Source of the DNA: an uncultured Bacteroidales bacterium
Lineage (GTDB): Bacteria > Bacteroidota > Bacteroidia > Bacteroidales > Paludibacteraceae
NCBI GenBank assembly: GCA_937891905.1
Contig: CALATT010000095.1
Span: forward strand, 1-47,077
DNA length: 47,077 nucleotides
Direction: 5' to 3'
A model generated the notes under the pieces. That model did no database searches, had not been told where the DNA came from, and saw only the letters and a program-made list of their open reading frames with translations. Every line of letters begins with the position of its first letter. Position 1 is the stretch's first letter. Position numbers and translations under genes: made by a program. Shown here piece after piece: positions 22,247 through 31,400 of the stretch.

Positions 22247-24127
22247 TTATCTCACTTGGACTCCTAAGATAGAATACATTGTTCCATCCGGATAAAGGAT
22301 ATATACTTGTCCGTTATGAATCTTTTTAGTGACACCATCAGCGATGATGGTGTTTTCTATTCCTTCTTCGGCGCTAAAGGCATGTCCTTCTATTGCCACA
22401 TCCCGCAAAAGGATATACTTACCACTTCCGCTGGTATGCTCATGCCAAGGTAAGACACGCAGATGTAATGTTTCGCCAGCAGGAATAGTGATTGCTGGTG
22501 TCAATTCGATATAGTTCATTGATTTATTAGGTAGCGCTGTCTGTGCTACTTCGTAGATAGTACGCACATCTGTAAAGTCAGCACCAAATCCTATATTAAC
22601 ATGGCATTTCATAAAACTTGATGAATATGCACCGAGGAACATAGATATCTTTGTTATGCGCACTTCTGCCGTGGTGGGGGCCGTCAAAGAGAAATCAATA
22701 TAACGATTGGCATTCTCATCTATCTCATCTATGGGCCAGTTAGCCTTTTTCCCATCTGCATCTGCATTATGAATACGAGGCACATCCAAACCCGTCTCAC
22801 CATTGATGGTGATGTCATTCTTTGTATCCGTTATCACCATTCCGCTCAATGTCATTTCTCCACTTACGGGTCCTACACATTCTGCTTGAAGGGGTAAAGA
22901 TGGTTTGGTAGACAATGCCCATTTAGCACTAATAGGACTTCCTCCCGCAAGAGAGATTACATTAGCTGTAACGGGCACTTCTATTCGTTGATTTCCGCTC
23001 ACAGCTACAATGGTATGGGTCTGCTCTCCTGCAGTTGTGTAAGCCACTTTCACATACAATCGTTGCAGCAAAGTAGCCCCCTCATAAGTAGCCTCAACGG
23101 AAGTTGCATAACTACCTTCTTCGCCGGACAATGAGATCTGCATATCTCCTGTAGTGGAAAATGATACTATACCTGTGGATGGTTCCAAACCAAAAGCAGT
23201 AAAGAGTACTTCCCGCTTATTGCTCACTCCTTCATATGTCTCACCTATTGACAAGGAAGAAGGATTAGCGGTAATAGTAGTGGGGATAGATATATAGGGT
23301 GCCAGAGCAGGTATTGAATCCTTGAGCATCTGTGCTGCTAATCGCGCCACAAGGTTTGCTCCCATCGTGGCAAAATGCGTATTATCACCTTGACAGAAGA
23401 GCAACTTAGTACACTGTGCTTCACCATATTGCAGATATAGATTAACTGTAGCAGTAGTCATATCTAAGAATGGCACATTCATCTCTTGCGCCACTTCGCG
23501 CATAGCTTGTACATAGTCCATTGAGTGGTCATTCTCAGGGACAGACGCTGCTTGATTGAGTATTCCATTCTCTATACGCCAGAACTTATCGCCTAAATCA
23601 TGCTTTCCACTGCGCTTGATTGTATTGCCATTGAAATATTTCCGCGCCACAGGTGCCATCAAGATAGGATTAACGCCCATTGCACGCGCCTCATCTATAT
23701 ATTTGCGTAGGAATGCCTTGTAGGTAGTTTGCGGATGTGTACCACGCATGTCTGTCTCTGCTGCTTGACCAATGGCAGCATAGTACGCATTGAGCGAATC
23801 CACATCCATACCATTATTTTTCTCATCATTATGGGCAAACTGAATAACAAGATAGTCACCTTCCTGGAGTTGTTTGGTAACAGTTCCCCATTGCGCAGCC
23901 CCAGTATAGAAGGTGCGTGAAGAGCATCCTGATTTACCACGATTATTGACTTCTACAAACTGATTATCAAAGAAAGCACCGAGATAGGTAGCCCATCCAC
24001 GCTTATCCGTAGCGGACTCATCATAAGTCTCCATTGTGGAGTCGCCTATTGTGTGAACTGTCACTTTTGCAAAGAATGGAGTGACACAGAAGAACGACAC
24101 TAATAATAACGCAAGTGTTTTTTTCAT
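22247..24127 (-). CDS. Secreted SGNH/GDSL esterase, CE12-like
   Basis: 626 residues from ATG at 24127; the longer frame adds only 10 residues before a good signal peptide (MKKTLALLLVSFFCVTPFFA). Residues about 20-290 are an SGNH hydrolase of rhamnogalacturonan acetylesterase (CE12) type: TIGDSTMETY with catalytic Ser30, NRGKSGCSSRTFY, QFAHNDE, and DNTHFATMGA with the Asp/His pair. Such enzymes remove acetyl groups from pectin or related glycans. Residues about 290-590 are Ig-like or carbohydrate-binding beta-domains. The last part (HNGQVYILYPDGTMYSILGVQVR) is a short tail like that of the 998-residue protein. It starts 26 bp after the Na/Pi transporter stop. Confidence 0.85.
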   Translation of the reverse strand: MKKTLALLLVSFFCVTPFFAKVTVHTIGDSTMETYDESATDKRGWATYLGAFFDNQFVEVNNRGKSGCSSRTFYTGAAQWGTVTKQLQEGDYLVIQFAHNDEKNNGMDVDSLNAYYAAIGQAAETDMRGTHPQTTYKAFLRKYIDEARAMGVNPILMAPVARKYFNGNTIKRSGKHDLGDKFWRIENGILNQAASVPENDHSMDYVQAMREVAQEMNVPFLDMTTATVNLYLQYGEAQCTKLLFCQGDNTHFATMGANLVARLAAQMLKDSIPALAPYISIPTTITANPSSLSIGETYEGVSNKREVLFTAFGLEPSTGIVSFSTTGDMQISLSGEEGSYATSVEATYEGATLLQRLYVKVAYTTAGEQTHTIVAVSGNQRIEVPVTANVISLAGGSPISAKWALSTKPSLPLQAECVGPVSGEMTLSGMVITDTKNDITINGETGLDVPRIHNADADGKKANWPIDEIDENANRYIDFSLTAPTTAEVRITKISMFLGAYSSSFMKCHVNIGFGADFTDVRTIYEVAQTALPNKSMNYIELTPAITIPAGETLHLRVLPWHEHTSGSGKYILLRDVAIEGHAFSAEEGIENTIIADGVTKKIHNGQVYILYPDGTMYSILGVQVR

Positions 24128-24153
24128 GGTATTAGAGATGTAATGGAAAATTA

Positions 24154-25836
24154 TCATTCCTTGTCCTCTTGGTAAAGCGTTTCTACCACATTGATAACAT
24201 GATCAGCCAGTTTTTCGCAGTGGTTGATAAAATCCATATAGAAGACACCTAATTGATAACTATATTTACCTGTTTCGATATCCTTAAGGTTATTCTCCCT
24301 CACTTCAGAACGATAGTCATTAATAGTCTGCTCTAATGCGTAGTATGGCGCCATTTGCTCAAAAGTGAGATGATTATTTTCCTCCAATGCCAACTTCATA
24401 TTTGCCACGCACTGCTGCACATAGGATAACATCTGCTCTATTCGTTCCTTTTGCTCTGCCGTAAAATCACCTTTATAATTCTCGCGTTTGCGCGCAAAAG
24501 TGCGACCGAGATGGAAGCAGTCATCGCCTATGGACTCCAACTCATCCACTTGGCGAAGCATAGCGGTTATCTTTGATTTTGACTCATTAGACAATCGTCC
24601 TTCCGACACACGCTGGAGGTACTTAGCTATTTCGACCTCCATATTATCTGTGATACCTTCGTATTTAGAGATACGGGCAAACACTTCTTCAAACTGCGCA
24701 TCATTGGTGGTTTGGAATAATTCCTGCACCATAGTGAGCATTCGTTCGCAACGGGTAGCAAAGACATCCACTTCCTTCTTTGCTTGATAGAGACTGAGCT
24801 CTGCGGTAGAAAGCATTCCTTCGGATATATACACCAATCGCTTCTCTTCTTTCTCGCCTTTCTCTGGAATCAAACGACAGATCAGTTTCTCTATCTGCGC
24901 CACAAATCCAATCATTACCATCGTATTGAATAGATTGAAGCAAGTATGGAAGATAGAGAGCAGATACATATTATTGGATGAATCGCCAAAAATCACTTTA
25001 TCCAACAATTCCGTTGCTCGGATAGACAATGGGAAAATGCATAATATGATTATCACGCCAAAGACATTGAAGAGTGTATGCGCGAGTGCTGCGCGTTTAG
25101 CCAATGTATTACCTGCAAACGAAGCGAGCAAGGCAGTGATGGTTGTTCCGATATTCTGTCCCATTGCTAAAGCAGCTGCTTGTGCTAATCCAAATCCAGG
25201 GATATTCATATCGAAAAGCATGAGGGTAATAGCCATAGAAGCCGATGAAGACTGCATCGCCATCGTTAATATCATACCTGCAAAAAGGAACAAAGGTATA
25301 GCCCACCATGCATTGACATCGATGTGGGTCAACCACTCACCCATATGCTTGCCTATTTCCATTGCCTCTGCGGCTTCTGACAATAGGTTGAGTCCCATAA
25401 AGAGCAGTGCAAAACCGATGATACACTCACCTAAGTTTTTCCACTTGCCTTTACCCATGAATAATAGTGGAGCTGCCACCGCCATCAATGGAAGTGACAA
25501 TGCTGCAATATCCATCTTAAAGCCAATAAATGCCACTATCCATGCCGTCACTGTCGTTCCGATATTGGCACCCATGATTACACCAATGGCTTGACGCAAA
25601 GTCATCAACCCTGCATTCACAAAGGAGACAATCATGACGGTGGTAGCAGAAGAAGATTGAATGACAGCAGTCACACCCATACCGGTTATTACACCAGCAA
25701 AACGATTGGATGTCATGCTCGCCAATACACCGCGAAGGCGATCACCGGCAGTTTTTTCAAGGCCCTCAGACATAATCTTCATTCCATACAAGAAGATTCC
25801 CAAGGCACCTACAAAAGATAAAATGTGTAAGAACAT
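24154..25836 (-). CDS. Na+/phosphate cotransporter (NptA/PNaS family) with PhoU-like domain
   Basis: 560 residues. Two inverted membrane repeats carry the signature QSSSATT (from residue 60) and QSSSASM (from about 195), with GANIGTTVTAWI and GQNIGTTITALL. Residues about 340-550 are a PhoU-like helical domain. Such proteins bring in phosphate with Na+, and the PhoU part is thought to regulate. The ATG at 25836 gives a hydrophobic N-terminus. Promoter at 25882-25912 with a 45-bp leader. The SGNH esterase gene begins 26 bp past its stop and may be cotranscribed. Confidence 0.92.
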   Translation of the reverse strand: MFLHILSFVGALGIFLYGMKIMSEGLEKTAGDRLRGVLASMTSNRFAGVITGMGVTAVIQSSSATTVMIVSFVNAGLMTLRQAIGVIMGANIGTTVTAWIVAFIGFKMDIAALSLPLMAVAAPLLFMGKGKWKNLGECIIGFALLFMGLNLLSEAAEAMEIGKHMGEWLTHIDVNAWWAIPLFLFAGMILTMAMQSSSASMAITLMLFDMNIPGFGLAQAAALAMGQNIGTTITALLASFAGNTLAKRAALAHTLFNVFGVIIILCIFPLSIRATELLDKVIFGDSSNNMYLLSIFHTCFNLFNTMVMIGFVAQIEKLICRLIPEKGEKEEKRLVYISEGMLSTAELSLYQAKKEVDVFATRCERMLTMVQELFQTTNDAQFEEVFARISKYEGITDNMEVEIAKYLQRVSEGRLSNESKSKITAMLRQVDELESIGDDCFHLGRTFARKRENYKGDFTAEQKERIEQMLSYVQQCVANMKLALEENNHLTFEQMAPYYALEQTINDYRSEVRENNLKDIETGKYSYQLGVFYMDFINHCEKLADHVINVVETLYQEDKE

Positions 25837-25881
25837 ATTGTTGTTATATTATTATTTGAATCATTACATTAAAAAACGGTG

Positions 25882-25912
25882 CAAAGATACTATTTTTTTT
25901 ACACATATGCAA
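25882..25912 (-). promoter_or_regulatory. Na/Pi transporter promoter
   Basis: On the minus strand TTG (25912-25910), 20-bp spacer, TATCTTTG (25889-25882). All 31 bases match the OmpA-family promoter at 28212-28242 except one. Confidence 0.85.
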
Positions 25913-25985
25913 GTTTTTATATATAATATACTTCAAAAAAATATCAACTAACATACCGTACTATTTCGTTCTCACATACAAACAC

Positions 25986-28190
25986 TCAGAAAACTTGCTC
26001 AATATCCTTGCCACCTGTAGCTGTGATGGTAAACTCTACGCGGCGGTTGAGCTGGCGTCCCTCATCGGTGTCATTGTCTGCCACTGGTTCTGTCTCGCCC
26101 TTACCCTCTGCCGTGATGCGTGATGCATCTATACCGCGTTGAATAAGGTCGGCGCGCACTGCATTGGCACGACCCTCTGATAGTATTTGGTTGTCATAGT
26201 TAGAACCCACATTATCAGTATGACCCACGATATGGATGGTAACACCTGCATTCTCCAAGAGGAATTGTGCAAGGTCTGCCATGGCTTGCTCTGACTGAGG
26301 CAAGATATGGGTCTTATTGGTAGCGAAGAAGAGGTTTTCAATCTTCACCTTGATACCCTCCTTGATGCGTGTCATGTAGATATCGGTAGTGTCTTGCACA
26401 AAGTGGATAGTATCATCCTTAGGTATATACCCTTGTGCTGTCATGTGGGCAATATAATTACCCTCACGAAGAGGTGTCTCAATAAATCCGTCATCTGCAG
26501 CTTGCGCCTCATAGAGCACTACTGAATCGGTGAGTGCGGTCATACGCGCCATTGCCTCAACAGGTTTCTTGGTTTCTGCATCATACACATTCATACAAAG
26601 TGTATAGATGATTGGTTCTGGTATGCGCTTGAGCGCCAACTTGAGTGTATCGAAAGTAAATAACTCTACGCTTTGGAGAACGGTATCAGATGGGTAGTAT
26701 CCATTCTTGGTAGCCGTAACGCGGTATGTACCTGCAGGGAATCGTCCTTGTAAGAGTCCTTTACGATTGGTATTTTTGCTGATAGTCTTTCCCGTTTCTT
26801 GATTAACAATCTCAACAGCCACACCACCGAGAGGTGCTTGGTCTTGCTCGTTGTAGAGGAGCACACCCATTCGTGGCGTTGGTGCCTTTGGCAACTCTTG
26901 CATTTCTTTCTGCTTTCGAGGTAGATCAAACCAAACGGCTAATTTAGCCCCCACGATGAATGGATTAACCTTTGCATCTGCCGCAGATGTGGTAGCGAGA
27001 GCGGAGTTAGTGGGGAACTCCAATGGATTATTCACCACCAGCATTTGTGCAGGAATATCTTGTGCACCCTGTGCCTTTTCGTATTTGAGTACATTGAGGA
27101 AACCATAGTCTGCAAAGAGTGACAATCTCATTTTCGCTGCTGATTTCACCCATTGATCAAGGTTAACACCTATCTCTGCTGTAGCCGCCACATTGAGACC
27201 AAACTTAACATCGGTCGTCGGGCGCTCCAAAGCATAATCGGTCACCAACGCGTGCGTGTACATATTCTCCAGATCATCAATTAGTTCTTTATCAGCAATA
27301 GAGGTGGAGTATGTACCTGCGATAGTGGATTTACCAAGCAATCCCATTCCCACTTTCACACCGGCTTGCCAGAAGAGAGGGGTATTCTTTAATTCCATAC
27401 CAAATAGGATAGGCAATTGCACAAATCCTCCGATGAGTTTATCATTCATTGGGGCGAAGCGATATGAATAAATCATCTTATCTGCATAAGGATTCATACC
27501 ATATGATAGATTAAGCGTACCATTCTCGTTATTGGCGATTCCCATATATGAGTTATACATTTGGAACTCCGCACCGATGGTCATCAACATTTGCTTGTAG
27601 CGCAATTGATATCCCAGTCCAAGTCCTCCGCCTACAAATCCCTTATCTATATTTTGGAATCCTTTTCCAGTTGCCTCATCGTAGGCTATACCAGACGCAA
27701 AGAGATTGCTATATCCCACTTGTCCCCAAAAACCGAGGCGATGTGCTATATCGCGGGTGTTGTATGCTTCTGCTTTGGCATTCGCTTTCTCTATTCCTGC
27801 CACTTGCTCCATATAGATAGCCTTTTCCTCTGCTGCAGTCATAGCAGGCGCAGAAGAAGAGGTGCGGGCGGTGGTAGCTTTAGCAGCTGCTGCTTTTGAT
27901 TTCTGCTGCTGCGCCATAGCACGCTGTTTATCCTTTTTAGCCTTAGCTTTGGCTTGTGCTTTTTTCTTTTTTGCCTGCTCTTTGGCCTTTTTAGCTTTTG
28001 CTTTCGCCTGCTCTTTTGCTCGCTTGGCTTTTGCTTTTTCGCGCTCTTTTTGCGCTTTAGCTCTTGCTTTTGCTCTTGCGTCTTGCTGCGCATAGAGTGC
28101 AGACACTGCGCTATCGTTTACGACAGCTGCAACCGGAGCGAGGGTAGCCATTCCAATGGCAAGAAGAAGGATGTAAATAATTCTTTTCAT
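25986..28190 (-). CDS. OmpA-family protein with Lys/Ala-rich segment
   Basis: 734 residues. Signal peptide (MKRIIYILLLAIGMATLAP), then at about 35-115 a Lys/Ala/Arg/Gln-rich stretch of KAKAKRAKEQAK-type heptads. Residues about 145-430 look like an outer-membrane beta-barrel (FWGQVGYSNLF, GGGLGLGYQL). Two carboxypeptidase-regulatory-like domains follow (about 445-610: GGVAVEIVNQETG, YRVTATKNGYYPSD), then a C-terminal OmpA peptidoglycan-binding domain at about 615-730 (HIVGHTDNVGSNYDN, LSEGRANAVR, RRVEFTI). It would link outer membrane and peptidoglycan. Paralogous in plan to the 599-residue protein at 41713. Own promoter at 28212-28242. Confidence 0.88.
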   Translation of the reverse strand: MKRIIYILLLAIGMATLAPVAAVVNDSAVSALYAQQDARAKARAKAQKEREKAKAKRAKEQAKAKAKKAKEQAKKKKAQAKAKAKKDKQRAMAQQQKSKAAAAKATTARTSSSAPAMTAAEEKAIYMEQVAGIEKANAKAEAYNTRDIAHRLGFWGQVGYSNLFASGIAYDEATGKGFQNIDKGFVGGGLGLGYQLRYKQMLMTIGAEFQMYNSYMGIANNENGTLNLSYGMNPYADKMIYSYRFAPMNDKLIGGFVQLPILFGMELKNTPLFWQAGVKVGMGLLGKSTIAGTYSTSIADKELIDDLENMYTHALVTDYALERPTTDVKFGLNVAATAEIGVNLDQWVKSAAKMRLSLFADYGFLNVLKYEKAQGAQDIPAQMLVVNNPLEFPTNSALATTSAADAKVNPFIVGAKLAVWFDLPRKQKEMQELPKAPTPRMGVLLYNEQDQAPLGGVAVEIVNQETGKTISKNTNRKGLLQGRFPAGTYRVTATKNGYYPSDTVLQSVELFTFDTLKLALKRIPEPIIYTLCMNVYDAETKKPVEAMARMTALTDSVVLYEAQAADDGFIETPLREGNYIAHMTAQGYIPKDDTIHFVQDTTDIYMTRIKEGIKVKIENLFFATNKTHILPQSEQAMADLAQFLLENAGVTIHIVGHTDNVGSNYDNQILSEGRANAVRADLIQRGIDASRITAEGKGETEPVADNDTDEGRQLNRRVEFTITATGGKDIEQVF

Positions 28191-28211
28191 AAAGGGTTAT
28201 TGATTAGTGTG

Positions 28212-28242
28212 CAAAGATACTATTTTTTTTACATATATGCAA
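28212..28242 (-). promoter_or_regulatory. Promoter for OmpA-family gene
   Basis: On the minus strand TTG (28242-28240), 20-bp spacer with A-run, TATCTTTG (28219-28212). Differs from the Na/Pi transporter promoter at one of 31 positions. Confidence 0.85.
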
Positions 28243-28335
28243 GAGTTTTTTATCTATTTCTTTTTTTTGTAGATAATTTATCAAATATGAAACTTCCCAT
28301 ATCAAATATATGATTTTTTACACCCTATAAAGAAT

Positions 28336-28366
28336 AACAAGACATCACTTGTTGTGACATCTTGTT
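28336..28366 (-). terminator. Hairpin downstream of the 3000-residue adhesin gene
   Basis: AACAAGA (28336-28342) pairs with TCTTGTT (28360-28366) and TCAC (28345-28348) with GTGA (28354-28357) across a 2x2 mismatch, leaving a 5-nt loop. It is 64 bp past the adhesin stop and 93 bp before the next promoter. Confidence 0.55.
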
Positions 28367-28430
28367 ACTCTTGGTCATCATTTGTAATCTCTATTCCAAT
28401 ATCAATTGGATTAGATAGAACAAAGATGTA

Positions 28431-31400
28431 TTACTTAACCATCAACTTGGATTGATAGATCTTATCTCCGTCTATAACTCTTACGAGATATACACCTGCC
28501 ACTGGCATACCTGGTATCAGAATTGGTTTAGCCACATTCTGCGCCTTGTAAGCCACCGCTCCTGTTGCAGAAATAACCTCAATAATAGGATTATCGAATG
28601 TTCCTAATACTTGAATTGGTTCTCCTACAGTTGCAGGGTTTGGTGTCAATGCAAGTGTATTCACATAGATAGAACTTATACCCTCTGTAGTGCCAACAGT
28701 CACTACGAGTCTTACAGGACCGCAACCCAAGTCAACCTGCATTGTATAAACACCATCCGCTGTACCAACAGGCAAGTGTTCCTGTCCATTGAGTACATAA
28801 GGTAGTGCATCTGAAGCTATGGTATCCGTCAAGATGTAAGTCATATCCTCTGTCGGCTCAGCCACTAAGAGGTGGAGTGTTACTACTGAGTCACAACCAT
28901 AAACGGTCTTCAGACCCATTTCGCCCTTAGGTGTTGAATAGTCACCCTGTGTACGCAATCCTCCGAAGAGACCTTCGTCATATACCTCGCCTTTACAGAT
29001 AGCTGCGCGGATGAATGTATATGCCTCTTGTACATTAACAATGTTCACAGTAGCAATAGAGTCGCAACCGGCAGCATTGACAATGGTATCTGTATAGAGA
29101 CCACCCTCTGTGATACCTGTCAGTTGGTCTGTGAAGTCATAGCTCATACCTGGGCAGAGATAAACCTGCTCAACCTGTCCACGCAGAATTTCATTTACAG
29201 TGAGGTGTAAGGTAACGATAGAGTCACACATTGTTACCACAGAAGTTAATGTATCCGTTTGGTTGGTATTGGTATAATACTTCTCACCATTGAATTCATA
29301 GTATGAACCCTGACATATAGTCTTCTCTATATCTACATATTGCTTCTTATTCACATTGATATTGAGTACTACGATAGAGTCGCATCCTTCTGCATTCTGT
29401 AGTTTTTGCTTATAAACACCGTCTGCTGTAGCTGTGATATTGAAGTTATACTGCGTATAGGTTTCGCCTTCACAGAGCGTCTCTGGTTCAAGTGTAGTTA
29501 CACTCTCATCTGTCACAGTGATGGTCAATTGGCTGATAACATCCTTTTCGCCATCCTTATCAGCTGGAGTGAAACGCTCGAATGTATTCTCACCTGCAGG
29601 TAGCAAGTCTGCATCGATATCGAATCCGTATCCTGCATAGTCCTCCCAGCGGCATACTGCATCTGTGCCCACCACAAGAGTGTATTGGTTGAGTTGGATA
29701 TTATCCAAGTAGATAATATTCTTCGAACCACCTACCTTATTCGTTGATAGAGAACCGAGATAGAACGCAATCTTAACAGACTTACCAGCGTACTTAGACA
29801 TATCTATGTACTTGGTTTGCCATTTTGCATTGGTGTATAGTTCAGCAAAGTCATATTGACCTGTTCCTTCTGTACTCCAGATAGTAGCATTAGCCTTGCT
29901 CCATGTAGCACCTTGGTCTTCCGATACGATTACCATAAATTCCTCTTCGCGGTCGGTATTATCATTTGGAATACCTCCTGCTTGTGAGCGGAGCACTACA
30001 TCAAAGCTGAGTAACAAGCTATCTTCTACATTCTTGCTCAAATCAATAACTGGTGAGATTAACCAATTGTATTGCGTACTTGTTGAAGTAGTAGAAGAAG
30101 TGGTTGCATTATTATAGGTAGTATATGTATATACAGCCTCGTTATTCGTTCTCCAAGCATAGGTTGCAGTAGCTGATGCTTCTGATAGTTTTGCTTCTCC
30201 ACGGAACACATCTTCTGCAGCAGCTGACATAGAGCGTCCCCATCCTGCAGGCAGAGTAGTCTTAAGATTATTAAAGTCCTCGTTGAAGCGGATCTTAGAA
30301 CTAGTCAAGAAGGAATATGAATTGGTCCAGTCAGACTCATCTCCTGCTTCTGCATCACAAATATGCTTGAGTTTATAGTAATAAGCTGTAGCAGACTTGA
30401 GGTTCGTTAGTACTACTGAATTAACATCCACAACAGTATCGTGATATACTATCGTGCTTTCCTCGAACGATTCATCTGTAGCCACTAATACTTCTACTGT
30501 GTTCTTAGTTACAAATTCACCCCAATAGATCTTAGCAGACTCAGCTGTTATCTCTGATACATTGAAGGTAGAAACTGGCAAGCAGAAGTCACCCTTTATT
30601 ATCTCCATATCATCGATATAGAAATAACTTGTTGGTGCAGAAGCTGTAGAGAAGTCTGCTGGGTTTGGCGCCACAATGGCAATACGACCCTTTCCTGCGT
30701 ATTTTGCAAGAGGCAGTGCATATTCTTGCCAGAAGTTATTACCCGTCTCATCATTGTATGTATAGACGGTGGTTGCTGTCCACACATTATCATACTTAAT
30801 GGTATCAAGCGGCATGAATGTAGTAAAGTCTGCAGCATCCGTCATTGTACCGATGATAAGTGTACGCGCATACGCATCGTTCTTCGTATTCAGTTTATTC
30901 TTATTAGAATTGTTTGTTGCTCTTGATGAGTTGAATCTTGCAGCTCGTCCCCAGAAGTGCAATACCATTGAATCTAATTGGAAGTCCAGTTCTGGCAATA
31001 CAGCGTATGCATTGTAATAACTCTTTGTGGTATAGAACTGCAGTGCTCTGCCACCTACGGTATCACCTCTTGAGTAGCATTGTGATGCTGCCGCTGGGTT
31101 TGGATTGATAATAGCGTATGGGTGGTAGCTTGCACCTGAACCGAACGCTAATCCTTCATCCCAGCACTCTGGTAACATGTATGTAGCCGATGTACCGGAC
31201 TGATAGAGGTTTTCTGTGAAGCCCCATTGTGCCTCATACTCAGCAGTTGGTGTACATGGTGTGGTGAACTCAAGCGTTGTAGCCTTGCTCAAACCTCCCT
31301 CACATACAGCTTGTATAGAGATGATGTATGTTGTTTGCTCTTGGAGCGTATCAATAGCGAAGGATGGTTTATCCACCATTGCTACCACATATGGCTTATC

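Noticed and set aside
27862..28313. Plus-strand frames rich in Cys, Phe and Leu opposite the OmpA gene
   Set aside because: They are mirror frames of the Lys/Ala-rich codons on the minus strand, not membrane proteins.
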